A stretch of 64,000 bases of DNA from Sipunculus nudus (GCA_026874595.1 CM049308.1:25780367-25844366), one strand, 5' to 3'. Shown: positions 11,090 through 23,560, counted from the stretch's first letter. Notes: a model not told the origin generated them from the letters alone. A program made the numbers and translations.

Positions 11090-11373
11090 CTGTCCATCAG
11101 TGGTCAAAACAAAATAACCTGCACTACCCATGTGGTCGAGTGAGAAATGGCGAAAAACGCAAGCATTGCCTTCCAGGTCAAGTCAGCCGCTGTCCATGTG
11201 TACTCCAACAACAGGGCTATGGGACATCCTGCAGTTGTCTCAACTGCAAGAATAAAAAATGGGCAAAAAATTATAACAGAAAGACATCCAATAGAATCAA
11301 ACAAGAACTCCAATTGGTTATGAAACCGGCGCAGAACAGATGGTTGCATTTCGGGGGAAAAGCCATTGATTAA
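11090..11373 (+). pseudogene. cysteine-rich (CXC/tesmin-like) C-terminal exon of the transposase-like gene
   Basis: The frame to TAA at 11371-11373 contains YPCGRVRNGEKRKHCLPGQ, SRCPCVLQQQGYGTSCSC and LNCKNKK. The arrangement C-x(9)-C...RCPC...C-x-C-x2-C-N matches the general look of tesmin/TSO1-like CXC zinc-binding clusters. Those clusters bind zinc and DNA and are often carried at the C-terminus of invertebrate transposase-like proteins. After the cluster comes a basic tail (NRKTSNRIKQELQ). It stands on the same strand as the DHTFKVA fragment, about 1.1 kb downstream. The upstream limit is uncertain because no acceptor was fixed. Confidence 0.55.
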
Positions 11374-12116
11374 AACTTGAGAACTACCTACTAATAGCAG
11401 TCATTTTAGGCTTGGAACCCAGCCAAAAGAACAATGTTAAAATCATCGTGGAGGAATATAACAAAATTATCTAAGTACCTTGCCTCGGGAATCGGGTAAC
11501 TGTTGTCGCCGCGGACAACCAAACAAGGTCAGGCAAGGGTGCAACACAGACAAAGTGAGGAACTCTTATTTTCTTCAGTTATTGCAGCACCAGACAAAGG
11601 AAGAAATATTGTCCACAGAACGGGAAGTTTAGAAGAACATTTTGAACTATGGAAGTTGAGCCAAAGAAAAAAAATTACTGTAGAAATGACAATGTGTTAC
11701 AATGTGCAAGTTATCTGTGTCGTGCACGGTGATAATAGGCAACTAACATTCCAGTTTCATTGTTCAGTGATTTGTATCAACAAACTACACTTGAGGTATT
11801 AACATAGCCTATGATTTTCACCTGCCATATCTAATACAGCACTTTGATGCTATGTCATCATACAAGTGCGGCATTTCAAAATTGATGTAAAATCATTCTT
11901 ATTACTACATAATATAGCAAAAACGGTTGAAGCTTTCATTATGGGAGCTTGGACTAAAAAATTCTTTGGTGATAAATGCTACCCATGTAAACTGTCTGCA
12001 AGATGCTAATTTCCTTTTTAGTGCGCTACTTGTAAGCTGAGGCGTTTAAAATTAGCGGAGTGAGCTTATTTGTCAGCATTGTCCTCACTGGATATAGAAT
12101 TTCGGTCTGTGTGTTA
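11374..12116. other. non-coding, nothing certain
   Basis: A 99-codon open frame (11503-11802) is present but has no motif or splice support. Confidence 0.3.
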
Positions 12117-12139
12117 ATATATATATATATATATATATT
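12117..12139. repeat. short (TA)n microsatellite
   Basis: About 22 bp of alternating T and A. Confidence 0.9.
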
Positions 12140-15100
12140 TAGTAAACAGTTTGGTTTACTTCATGTACAACAGAACTGTTATATATAGGCATAAATTTTA
12201 CAACTGCTGCATCATTATTTTACTAATAAAATAAAACATTGTACAATCGTCAGCGATTGAGGGCGCCAACATTATATAGCTTGCCATGATGTGGCGCCAG
12301 CATATCGTAAAACACAAAACGGCAAAAGATATTCTCATTTGTGTACATATTGTTTTTAATTCTGTGAGGGGATTTAACATATCGTAATATATATTACTGC
12401 CGCCGACCTGTTGTCGTGCCTTATGAGTGTAAGGTCGCACTTTGCTACCGCGGCGACTTCACACTGATCACGTTACGTCCGGCAAAAAGTTGTCCCCTTG
12501 AGAAATCAGCGGAAGCATAACATATTCAATATTTCGAACGTAAGTGCAACATAATGTGTTATATTCTGATATGTAACCTTTCTTTGGTGGAAAACCGGAT
12601 GCAATATAAAACAGAAAGTTAAAATACTAAAATCAAGGTCATTATATAGCAATCACTTTTTTATGTTATAAAAAGTTTTAAAGTCTATATGAAAGAAAAG
12701 GTATTTAACCAGTTTTTTTGTTTTTTACTTGTAACTAAAAAAAATCTTCAAATCATCACCGACCGTCTATGAAATGGATGATTTTAATGTTGCCGCATGA
12801 TTATTTAGATGAAATTATAATAATAGTATAAATGATGGAAACAGTCATTTTTCTTTTCACTTCCGATATGCAAGAGGACGGACGGTACCAGTTGGAACGA
12901 TCATGTAATGAACACACATTAAAACTAACCTTAATAGAACGTGTTTTACACAGTCAAATGCATTCTCAAAATAACATAAAGGAGCAGAAATGTGGCATAC
13001 CAAAAGTCTGTTTTCAAATTGTTATATTATAATAAATAATATAAGTACACAATTATGCAACCACCCAAGAGAGAACAAACAAACATGTTGATATAATTTT
13101 ATTCGCCTAACTTAACAATTCCATTTTACCTCGGAAAGTCGCCCTGGTTGAAACTGCAGAATAGATAAGATTCCCCATATTATAAAGAGCAGAAAGCCTG
13201 GTGGATAAACCCACATACCAGATCATCGCTACAGCTCATTTCAAATTACATTTTTGGGATTAGAATCTTTATGAAATTATGAAATAAAGACCTTTTTTTA
13301 ATATTTCATATGTGAATGAGTACAATTATTCGATATAATTCAATGAAAGAAAAATATATAATGTGAATGAAAACACCACGGAAATGTAACTTCTGCTAAT
13401 TTTGTGCTACAATAAGATAATGTTGTGAGACATTAACAATACCCTATTTAATTTTAAGCTTTCACAGTTGTTTTTTCAAGCGCTTTGAAGGGGCAGGCAC
13501 CAACAAAAATAGGAAGCTTGTTTATTCAATGACTCATGTCATTAGTTATTTTCTCCCATGAAATATTTGTGAAAACATTTTTAAATAAATGAACTTAAAG
13601 TGTACTTGACACTCAATGGAACAACACCGATAGAAAATATTCCGGGGGCGCAAGGGGTTTGTCAGTATCACGTGAATCATTGAACATCGAGGGCATTGAA
13701 ATGTACAATCACACCTTGTAAGTTTCAGTGTCAAAGCTGGTTTTGTTTTAGTGTACGTGGCCCTTGATGACTAGTTTTCTTGAGAGAACGGGAGACACCC
13801 ATATAAATAATGGTTGCAATTACCGAGATATTTTTTGAAGTTATTTATGAGGAATATCCACTGTATTTGGTCTAATGTTGTACTTGATTTTATTTGAAAA
13901 CGGCAATGCAAGGAAACCGCAGTAAAAGCTTGTCGAAGACAGCATACCTCTCTACACCTGTATTATCACCATTTCAGAATAGCTAATTAGATAAAACTAA
14001 ATTCTATAGATGTACAACTCCCTTCAGGTCTATTAAAATTCTCTATTAATGCATTCATTACATATTTCTATCAATCCTAATACCGAATGTATGCGAGAAA
14101 AACTTCGATTGAAGCAATAACTGTAACAAAACAATTGATAAACGATGGATTCAAAAGATCTATTAAATTGATATCCTAGCTCATTAAATTAAGAATAGTC
14201 CATCTTCCTAGCAGCTCACTAAAGTATTTTAAAGAAACGTTAAAATATTCTATTTTAAAGAAACGTTAAAATATCTATTTGCTCCGTCATTACACATATT
14301 CAGGCAGAAGAAGCCATTTGAAAAACAGATATAGACATATAATAAATTGGCGAATGAATCGTGCGAAGAAGAGCCCTAATTGTGATACTCGATAATTCGA
14401 AAGGGTTTGACACTGAAAACTTCGATACATAAACGTGAGGAAAACGTATATATATTGTACTAATTATTCTACGGGAACTAGGGTCCTATATGTGGGATAC
14501 ATTGACAATCCGTAATTGATCGATGTAAACAAAACTATCAATATTTTAAATTCCGACACTGACAAACCTGTTTTGATTAAAATAAAACATTAATACGAAA
14601 GCCTACATTGATGATTAGTTATTGATAAAGTAAAAAATCAAATAATAATATTTGTCACAAGTACGCATGCGCTCGTCCTTGGTGTTTTAAGTTAAAAAAA
14701 AATTGCATCCCACTTAAGTCTCTGCAGGACATTATCATGGGTCTCTTCAGACTCTGATGGTATATATAATAAAACAATCCCATCCCATGACGAGACATTA
14801 TCGTAGGTATCTGCAAACTCTGATAGTATAAATAAGTAAAAAAAAAATCCCACTACGTTCTTTGCAAAGACTTTGTTTCGTTCTACGTTCAATACAGGAG
14901 TTTGGGTCTCTTAACAAAAGCGTATTACTAAGCGTAAATTAACCTCCGGTTCGAATATATCAATGCTTCAACAAAACACAAATATTTTGCAACAGCATTT
15001 TCATATTCTGCACTACTTTAGCTCACGGTTCCTGGAACAAACGATATGCGAGTATGATGAAGGTACCGGCTGAAACGTAAAGTTCTCGATTTAATTGTTC

Positions 15101-15990
15101 AACATTCGAAAATGTATTTTGAACCATAATCATAGCGTTTTTGTGTATGTGAGCAAAGTTGATTACAAAAATGATATGCATTTTGTGTAAAAAACCATTT
15201 AAAATTATCGGTCAAAGCAATTGAAAAGCTTTTTTTAGAATAAAAACTCCCACACACACGTAGATATAAAAAGAGAAATTTAAAACAAAATTTGCATGAA
15301 ACATCCTTATTATCTCAAAATTTCTTCGAATGCAGCAGCACGCCATGCGGGTAACTGTACAGTCCTGATGCTCTGAGCGCCCGCATGTGTCGTACATGAT
15401 CCACTGGCATGCTGCTGCATTAGACAAGAGCTCCCTTCCTCAAACTAATCATAGGCCTAATAGGCATCATTGACCTATGGAGAAGGTACTTGCTTCTTAT
15501 TTATTGGTTTTCGCTGTATCTCTCTCTTTCTTTCTGTTTTACTTCCTCCTTTTCATTCATTGAGTCTGCACTGGTCAATTATTCCGTCTTATTTATTTTT
15601 TTTTTTGTTTTAACTGGCATTAGCCCATCAATACGGGGAATCAGGATGTGTCGCGATGGGTCTTCCTCATTAAATATGTTTAACCTGTGAGTATAGTCCA
15701 CTGCTCCTCACTTTAAACCTTTATGCTCTGTGTGTTCTGCGGCGAAAGTTAAAAATGTGTGTATCACTGTCAATCTAATTAAAAATCGTAAGAAAATCTG
15801 AAAACGTTACACCTAGTTTTGACAATGAGATCGGACAAATTGTGTAAGGGAGTAATCCCTCTGTTACTCCTCGCCTTTGTGTCAGCTTAGATCGATGTGT
15901 TTACCTTACATATTTCTAATGAGAGTGCTGCTTTAGCCGATTTTTTTTTTCTTTTCCTGTGATATGCCACGACTGTCGCAGCGTCTTGAT
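12140..15990. other. long AT-rich non-coding stretch
   Basis: Nothing protein-like was recognised on either strand. It contains a 24-bp direct duplication at 14225-14274 (period 26 bp) and, near 13690-13760, a short match to dispersed repeat B (GAAATGTACAA...CAGTGTCA...GCTGGT...TGTTT). Confidence 0.45.
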
Positions 15991-16199
15991 TTGCACATGT
16001 GGAACAGCCTTCAGAGCCGGTAATGACAAAGGAAATGAGAAAATACGTGTTAGTCAATGGTGTGCAGAGCACATCCTCATGCTACGAGGGTTTCCAACCA
16101 ACTGCCGTTCCTCTCCCAGAAAGAGTCACCTTGGCCCCAGCAAGAATTCCCTCAAAAGTCCATGAACCAGTTTTGGATATTATTGTAGCTCTGCGTTAA
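15990..16199 (+). CDS. terminal coding block of an unrecognised gene, start of repeat C copy 2
   Basis: Open frame after TGA at 15987-15989 reads FAHVEQPSEPVMTKEMRKYV, then GFQPTAVPLPERVTLAPAR, and ends at TAA 16197-16199. The segment TAVPLPE...TLAPARIPSK...PV(L/F)DIIVAL is shared with the copy at 6462-6560. Several of the differences between the two copies are synonymous in this frame and none adds a stop, which favours a coding past. A polypyrimidine run and CGCAG just upstream could be an acceptor. Function unknown. Confidence 0.4.
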   Translation, partial: FAHVEQPSEPVMTKEMRKYVLVNGVQSTSSCYEGFQPTAVPLPERVTLAPARIPSKVHEPVLDIIVALR

Positions 16200-16545
16200 A
16201 GTCTTTCAAAGATTTAAAACAGAAACATAAAAGGGTCGCTATGCTTCAGTAGTCACCATTGAAATCCCTTTTTGAAGTTGGACAATAGGAAACCACAGGT
16301 TTTTGATCTGAATGACTGTCAAAAAAAAGGAGGGGGGGATTGTGCTTAACAGTGTGTTGGTGAACCCATATGGGTAGGATTGACACTGTTAAGTTGTTAT
16401 TAATAAATTAGGATCATGGTACGGAATCTCTAATAAGTAATCAGGGCTCTTCTGTGGCAATCAGTCAGATATCAATAAAAAAATTCAATACAATCAATAA
16501 AAATTAATATTTAATTCTGTAGTTTTTGTAGAAATATTATTGGTT
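16090..16545 (+). repeat. dispersed repeat C, copy 2
   Basis: About 450 bp similar to 6462-6910, including the coding-like head, the GGGTAGGATT...ACACTGTTAAG block and the GTGGCAATCAGTCAGATATCAA tail. Confidence 0.75.
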
Positions 16546-17141
16546 ACTTTTCTAATGTGTGTAATTATTGTTTCACTATAAGTTAAAATATCATATAAAA
16601 CCCCCGCAAGTGTCCATTTTCGACTTCATTAACTGCACAAAAAAGTAAATTGACCCTCCAAGTGTTATTTCATCATTTAACGAAGCTTTACATGTGGATA
16701 CAACGTGCAAAATATCTAAGCATTTATGTTGGTAGAAATATAATATAATCCCCTTAAATGAAGAAGTTAAAATAAACTGATGTGTTGATACTTTACCTTG
16801 TCTTTTGCACCACCTTTCCTGTTTGGGCAGTGCTTCAGTGTGTACGCAATCGCCTTTTATTCACCTTTGGGTGATCTCGCATACAGGCTTGTGATTATTT
16901 GTCAGTATGTGAAAAATTATTTAAATCATACTGGCTAAATGTAAATTACACCACTGAAAGGTCAATATATAACTTTTTTTCACCTAGAAATATCATAAAA
17001 TATATATATAATCTAAAAAAATAGCTCCCAATTCACCAGATTCCACAAAATAAGCAATTTAGGGTAAACAAATATGGTTCACACCCCTGATTTCTGTATA
17101 CAGATTCTGGGCAAATGATTAGTATTGTGTCTTGTGATTAG
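16546..17141. other. AT-rich non-coding stretch
   Basis: Nothing recognised before the coding remnant at 17.14 kb. Confidence 0.35.
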
Positions 17142-17587
17142 ACTGCCATGGGCGAGATGAACAAGGATGATCTTCTTGCTATGAAATCAAAATCTTGGAA
17201 TCAGGTTTTCACTGCAGCAGATTTTCTCTACGTGATTGTGTCACAATCTGCCCATAATTGGCCCAAGACATTCAAATGGAAATTTATAAAAGAGTTGTCT
17301 GAAGAAACTTACATGAGTCATCATTAAATTTCACAAAAATCTGTCAAGTAGTTTTTGGAGATACAGCTACTAAACCTGATGACAATCTTAATGGAAAACA
17401 ATATATCACCGATCGATCATTATGTGGCAATAACATTACAGTTACAAAAAAAATTCAGACAGTTGACATATTAAGATCCATGAAATTAGCATCTTATTTT
17501 GACAAAACATATCCCAGGTTTTCACAGAATCAGTTACGAGTACATCTGGCAGTACGTTATAAGCAGAACAACAATACCTATAATTAG
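17142..17587 (+). pseudogene. unrecognised protein remnant in two frames
   Basis: After a possible acceptor (GTGATTAG) one frame starts MGEMNKDDLLAMKSKSW, includes FTAADFLYVIVSQSAHNWPK, and stops at 17325-17327. A second frame open from 17303 continues FTKICQVVFGDTATKPDDN, VTKKIQTVDILRSMKLASYF and FDKTYPRFSQNQLRVHLAV, to TAG at 17585-17587. Together they give about 140 codons of protein-like sequence with one frameshift near 17310. No domain is recognised and no paralogue is visible in the window. Confidence 0.4.
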
Positions 17588-18330
17588 ATTAAAATTCAAG
17601 TGTTTCTTCATAATTTTGGATGATGACCATACAAGCCATGAAAGGTAGAGAAGCGACCCAAGGCTCGTATAAGAACATACTTAGGGTAAAGGTTGTGAAG
17701 AGGGGTACGACCAACCCAGACAACGGCCAATAGGAAATGTCATTGGCTGATCATTTATTGGGCTATATGATGTATAGTCTACGAAGAATCCGCATTTAAA
17801 CAAATGCAAACGGGCTAAGTCTATTAGTTATAAAAATATTAAATTCAATGCATTCAACTTTGGAGTTTAAACCATACTGATTTATTGATTCCTTAATTTT
17901 GTTTCTTTACTCCACAACTTTCAGACGGCAAGTAAGTGTCCATGTACTGTTCACTATCAAATGCTTTTTTCACTTTAATTCCATGAACACATGTAAACCG
18001 TTTTGTCTTCCAGTACAGGGTCTCATCTGATTGGACCAAAATACAGTGCTCCCCTCTGGTGTACAGATTCAGGATACGAGGTCAAAACAAACAGCGCTTA
18101 CGATATAGGTAGTAGGCCTATAGGTAAAGCGCTGTGTAAAGAGCGTATAACCAAAGATCACTGACGTTTTTACATATACTAGTGTATGTATATATATATA
18201 TAAAATATATATATGGAAATGGTATAGACAGAAAAGTCACTACTATACTAAAGGTCGGAAAAGTGAACCGACTTTTATGTGTATACCTTTTTCCATCTAT
18301 AACAATCGAACCAGCATGGCTATTTGTACA

Positions 18331-18332
<2 letters not shown>

Positions 18333-18380
<48 letters not shown>
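18333..18380. repeat. (TA)n microsatellite
   Basis: About 47 bp of alternating T and A. Confidence 0.95.
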
Positions 18381-18383
<3 letters not shown>

Positions 18384-18433
18384 GAAGTTATTTTGTCCAA
18401 ACAATCGCAATAAAGCGCTCAACATAGGTTGTT

Positions 18434-18436
<3 letters not shown>

Positions 18437-18496
<60 letters not shown>
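18437..18496. repeat. (TA)n microsatellite left of the hairpin
   Basis: About 60 bp of alternating T and A. Confidence 0.95.
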
Positions 18497-18500
<4 letters not shown>

Positions 18501-18557
18501 GGTAGTGTTACCCTCCGATGTAAAGTGCTCTATGGCCTACAAGCTAGGCCAGAGCGG

Positions 18558-18664
18558 TATAACTCTGAAGAAAAACAACACTGTTAATTCACAACAGACT
18601 GTTTCACGGGTCGCATCCCGTGAAACAGTCTGTTGTGAATTAACAGTGTTGTTTTTCTTCAGAG

Positions 18665-18669
<5 letters not shown>
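18558..18669. repeat. perfect 53-bp inverted repeat with 6-nt loop
   Basis: The left arm (18558-18610, core CAACAGACTGTTTCACGGG) and the right arm (18617-18669, core CCCGTGAAACAGTCTGTTG) are exact reverse complements with loop TCGCAT. The right arm runs directly into a (TA)n tract, and another tract lies about 60 bp left of the left arm. A transcript would form a hairpin of over 50 bp without mismatch. It could be a fold-back element, a recent inverted duplication, or an assembly artefact. Confidence 0.9.

Positions 18670-18728
<59 letters not shown>
18670..18728. repeat. (TA)n microsatellite right of the hairpin
   Basis: About 58 bp of alternating T and A. Confidence 0.95.
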
Positions 18729-18730
<2 letters not shown>

Positions 18731-18779
18731 TGGAAAAGGTGAAACCTTCAAGAATAACGAAATCGGATTAATGTTGAAA

Positions 18780-20090
18780 AAATAAAAGAAAATAAGAAAC
18801 CGAGCCCACCAGTCATTGTTAATTGTTTTTGTGTACCAGACCGAGCAGGGTTATTTTAAAGAAAGACTTTTTATCCTTTAAACAAATTGAAGCAAATTAT
18901 TTTGAAAGCAGATATTTTTAATTTGAAAAAAAAGTAGAGACATCATTTACAACACTGTTTTTTTTTAGACTGTTTAGTTGATTAAATTAATATTTAAAAC
19001 AATGCCTATAGGATTTCACAGAAAATGAATATTTTTAATAAACCCATATTGAAAAAATTATTTCAAACTATATCACATTTTATTATAAATGTTATAACAT
19101 ATAGCTGAATTCATAAAATGCTTTTAATGGGACCAAAATGTTTACAGTGGATGTTTTACTGCATGATTTAACACATAACGTTCAATCAACATTGAAAATG
19201 ATAACGTTCAATCAACATTGAAAATGAATGTATTTTCATATATTTAAAATTTGATTTTTTAATTGAATACATCACATTAAAGAACATATGGACAGTACCA
19301 AATAATGAACATGTGAACTATGTATACACATAACAAACAAACACACTACACAGAAACATAATCCAGTAAGGCGATACCTATACAGTGCAGAGACAATCTT
19401 ATGTAGAGACCTGATTATATCCTAGTATAGTTTTGTAATTTAATCTTTATATTATTTGTTTAAAATTTGAATTAAAAAATAAATCGGTGAAGTCCAATCT
19501 TGTGGAGTTGCTATATCAAGTGCATTTCTCTAAATAACTCTCACGTGCTATATATGCATTTATAAATGTGAAAATCGGTTACTAATATAACGTAATAAGG
19601 ACGCTCTAAAAAAATCCCAAAGCAGATATCAACGGGTTTTGAATATGTCATCTTACAGGCTCTGGCGCATCGAACGACACTATGTTCAGGTTTTCACCAT
19701 TTTTCGAAGTCGACCAACCAAAGCTTCTGCGTGTGTTCAAACGTGTGGTTGCCATCGAAAATGCTATATTTAGAAACAAAAAACCGTCTTTTGGGGAGGA
19801 CGTGTGAAAATTAGGTTAATGAGGGATTCCCTGAAGTCCGTGTACCCACTGATAACAATACCATAACGGTGTCGCTAGAGAATTCTAACGAGGGCTTAAC
19901 GTGGGCCTAACCGGTGCTTCGAGATACGGCCGTTACCTGCTCGCTAAACCTCTCATTATTATCTGGTTAAAATCTCGTTAAGGGGGTTTGAACGAGGGCT
20001 TCGAGATCCAGGCCCCAGGCTTTCTAGTGTTGAGAGAGAATGGAATGATGTGTCTTAACTAGAAAATAACTACCCAGCTGGTGATTTATG
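18780..20090. other. AT-rich non-coding stretch with a perfect 26-bp tandem duplication
   Basis: The 26-bp unit ATAACGTTCAATCAACATTG... is present twice head to tail at 19175-19200 and 19201-19226 with no mismatch. No coding sequence was recognised. Confidence 0.5.
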
Positions 20091-20279
20091 TCCAGGAGAA
20101 TGTGAAGGTGCTGGCAGAGGCATGTAACCTCACTCTTTCTCCTGAGTCGTCAAATGTGGATGTTGTTATGGCATTATCTTCTTGGGGCGTTTCCCCTGTT
20201 TTTGATTCAGGCATGGAGTAATTTGAACACTTGCACTATGTGCTCTTTGGCTCTCATACCATGACTGCCATTGTCACCT

Positions 20280-21110
20280 TTAGTCTGAGCTATTCTTATG
20301 ACTTTTTGTTTCTTTTTGGAATGTCTCTGGATAAGTTTCCGTCATGCTTTCTGTGAGGTTACCCCTTCTGTAACGTTGTTTCAAGCTGAGACGTTTACGG
20401 GGGAAAATTTGTGTTTCTGGCACATCACTTGGTGCTGGAGTGTTTTCATTCACTGACTCTGAAGGGTAGCCCTTTGGTCGTTTGCTGGTTGTGGATGTAG
20501 GCTGTTTCAGCAATGTACATTTTGTTTCATGTGTGCCTGATGAACCTTTTGTTTCTGTCGATGGGGCTTGTTGTTTTACAAAGTCCTTTCTGTTACTAGG
20601 TCCTGCTTTCTGGGGTGCGTCACGTATAGCAATGTTCAATATCGGCGTCTTGCCTTTCTTGCTACCTGTTAGGACTTTTGTTGTCTTTTGTGGAACTCTA
20701 ACATGCTCAGACACACTTCCTACTAGGAAAGCTTTGCATTGCTCTGCAAGAGGGTGTAATTTCCATATTGTTGACATGGCCTGATCTTTACTACAAGTTC
20801 TTAGGCATGTTTCATAATGTGTCGTGGACACGCCTATGCTCCTCGGTCTGTCCTTTACTGCTTGCTTTTGTGGCAGCTCCTTAAAAACTGTCATCTTCCC
20901 TGATACCACGGGGATACCAAGGTCTTTACTTTCCACTAGCTGTATTATGCTCTGGGCCTTTCCTCCATTAACATGGAATCGTCGCTGAATGGATCTTGGG
21001 GTCACAGCCACTCCATTGGTGCTTAAGACTGCGTATGACTTGGTGTGTCCCAGGCTTCAGAGGAGGAGCAACTGCTGGTTCCTGGTTTGTGGTTCCGACT
21101 TCCTCTGTGT
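20280..21110 (-). CDS. 243-codon ORF plus upstream frame, unrecognised protein
   Basis: This is the longest intact frame in the window. It begins MAVTPRSIQRRFHVNGGK at 21011, extends upstream in frame as SYAVLSTNG, and stops at 20280. The first 85 residues are structured-looking (IIQLVESKDLGIPVVSGK, TTHYETCLRTCSKDQAM). The rest is Lys/Ser/Thr/Pro-rich and probably disordered (KKGKTPILNIAIRDAPQK, KRLSLKQRYRRGN). A second frame upstream (DTEEVGTTNQEPAVAPPLK) joins it after a frameshift near 21040. Coding composition continues, frameshifted, below 20280 (SHGMRAKEHIVQVFKLLHA). No family was recognised. Repeat F lies just upstream, as it does in the 10 kb transposase region, so a mobile-element origin is possible. 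Confidence 0.5.
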
Positions 21111-21289
21111 CCATCGGTACCAGACATCCAGCTTTGACAGACTGATAATATACAGACAAAATGCCATGAGCCACAATTGTTTATATTACAATTTATTTGA
21201 TGTTCAAAGTGGACTATTACCTGTAAATAACATATAACTAAGTATGTACTGCTATATCATAACATGTACATGCCACACTTTTGTAGAGG

Positions 21290-21680
21290 CAATAAGATAT
21301 AGTGCTATTTGGGGTTATTAAAATATTAATAGATGCCCCATCGCGAAAATTGAACACGAAAATTTTTCGAATTTTTTTCTCTATTTTTGAGAACTTAAAG
21401 AATGCTGTCATCTGTTAACGTGGCACAAATTGTGACATATCATGTCTGTGGAAACTTGAAATTAGGTCTCTGTTACCCATATCCTTTAAAGCTATAGGAC
21501 TCCAGCTTTTGTATCAAATTTTGCATTATTCTTAGGGATACTTCGAAGTATCTGAACAACTAATGCAGAGATCACCATGATTCTTTGCATGCATATTGAC
21601 TATTAAGTGTTTTTATTAGTTTCTTCGGACTGGTGGAGCCACCTGTTTTTTTTTTTTGGTTGTTTTTTTTTAAGTTTACG
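21290..21680 (-). repeat. dispersed repeat F, inverted copy
   Basis: The reverse complement matches the modules at 10.2-10.95 kb (ATATGCATGCAAAGAATCATGG and the 3' TTCAGATAC). It carries a one-base variant of the palindrome, GGTGGAGCCACC, at 21632-21643. Confidence 0.75.
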
Positions 21681-21699
21681 CATTTTTTCTCTATTTTTG

Positions 21700-23400
21700 A
21701 GATATATAAATACAGACACAATCTTGGCCTGTTGGTTAATCTGTTTGATGCTTCAGCTGAATGGGTATATACTACCATTCAGATGATAAAATTTCCTTTT
21801 GCAAATCTCTTCCAGTCAGCTGAGCATCATGCCCCATGGGTCACTTGTAAATGCATGTACCCATCTGGTTTTGATAAAAAAAAAAGTCTGACATAAATAT
21901 CACAAACATATTAATCATCCTTTCATATCCCCAATACCTTATCTAACACTTTTCAACAATAACAGTGATAAACTGATACCAAACATGGTTTGCCAATCAC
22001 AAACTTATCATGCAGCGGAAGTAGCCTAAATTTAAAACTGAATTAAGGATATAATCAGAAATATGTTTAGTTTTTTTTTTTTTTTGCATAAACTTTCCAT
22101 TAAAAGAGAAAATTATGTTACATAAAATTCCCATATATCAAAATATATTTAAGACATGAGTCATTTTTCATTTTGTTGTATTTTAGAAGCAAGCATATAC
22201 TTCAAAAAGCTTATTCGGCAATTACCCAAAAAGAGAAATGGATGCACACTTAAAATAGCATGTAAAATAGATGTCTACAATTACAAACTTAGTGAATGTA
22301 CCCATCTACTTTTGAAAACAAATTGCCTGACATGCACATTTCAAACGAATTTATGTGAAATGTAACAGAAAAAATGGTACAGTAGAAATGGAACAGGCAA
22401 TTATTACACAATTTTAAAGATATAAATTAATTCATGTATATTTTATATTCATGCAATGATATGCCACATTACAACGTTTATAACTTTTAGCATTAGCGTT
22501 CTTTATATTTGATGCTGTACATAAACAACTCTTTTTATGTAAATGGCATTCTATGCCACGTAACTGGTTAGACCCTAGATTGTGAGAGAAATAATATACC
22601 TAGAAAAATAATGTTAATATTTTTGCTACCTTTGAGGAATTGTGTGACATTTGTGAAATTACAATTGGTTAAAAGGCTGTGTTATGTAAATGAGCCTCTC
22701 ATGTTTGACTCCAGTCACCCATACCCTTATACCATAGCATGCCAGTGGTGCCTGACCGTCCATCATCTATCAACAATTTTTGCAAACGTGTAAGCTTACG
22801 TGTAGACCGGTGTCGTCCGTACGTAGTATCACTAATTTTGTATGCATCGACTAGCATTTTACAGGGAAATAAGCTAAACTTTTAGGCTAAAAATCGTCTT
22901 CTCCAAAACTCTCTAACCAGATTTTCTCACATAAGCCCTCTAAGGTCATTCGAATGGTTCAGTTCGGTGATTTTTTGGCCGAGTCACCGGAAGCTGAACT
23001 TGGTAATTGTGCGAAATAAGCAAATGTTATATGTATACAAAAAGTAATTTATTAAAATTTCACTATACATTAATAAAGACCGACTTATTAATTGACAGTT
23101 TGTCCTTTTTTGTCATCCCCCCCCCCCCCACTCCCACATACACGAATGTCACATTGTCCTATATATGTATATACGTGCTAATGTCGAAGATTATATACAA
23201 CAAACACTTCCCAGAACAGAAGTTTCCAGGTGAAATCGGAGTTGCCGTTAAACTTTGCATGTCGTTTCAACTCCTCGCATCTTTCTCTGTTGTCAACGCC
23301 GATGTCCACTCAAAACCGCTTCTAGCGGCGTAGCATCATCTTTTAGCCTTCTTCTTTGATAGCCTTTTTCGTTGGCGGCGGTATTTGAACACATTTAGTT
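21700..23400. other. AT-rich non-coding stretch
   Basis: Short open frames only, none with motif, paralogue or splice support. A C-rich run lies at 23118-23132. Confidence 0.35.
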
Positions 23401-23419
23401 CCCGGAGCACCACCAATCT

Positions 23420-23560
23420 CTACAACCGACCTTTGACCTTACGGTTAAGACCTCTCTGGCCAGTTCCCATGCTAGACATGTTAATGTCCGACATTCCAGG
23501 GCACCATCTTTGATCAACATCTCTGTTCAGGCTTGTGTCTCCTTTTCGGCGGTTTTTTTT
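23420..23560 (-). other. possible decayed coding block
   Basis: The minus-strand frame contains RRKGDTSLNRDVDQRWCPG and MSSMGTGQRGLNRKVKGRL before a stop. It could be the 3' end of the gene series at 24.1-31.2 kb. There is no independent support. Confidence 0.25.

Noticed and set aside
18182-18771. Open frames of 67 and 88 codons across (TA)n tracts
   Set aside because: They encode mainly Ile-Tyr alternation from the microsatellite and the hairpin; not genes.
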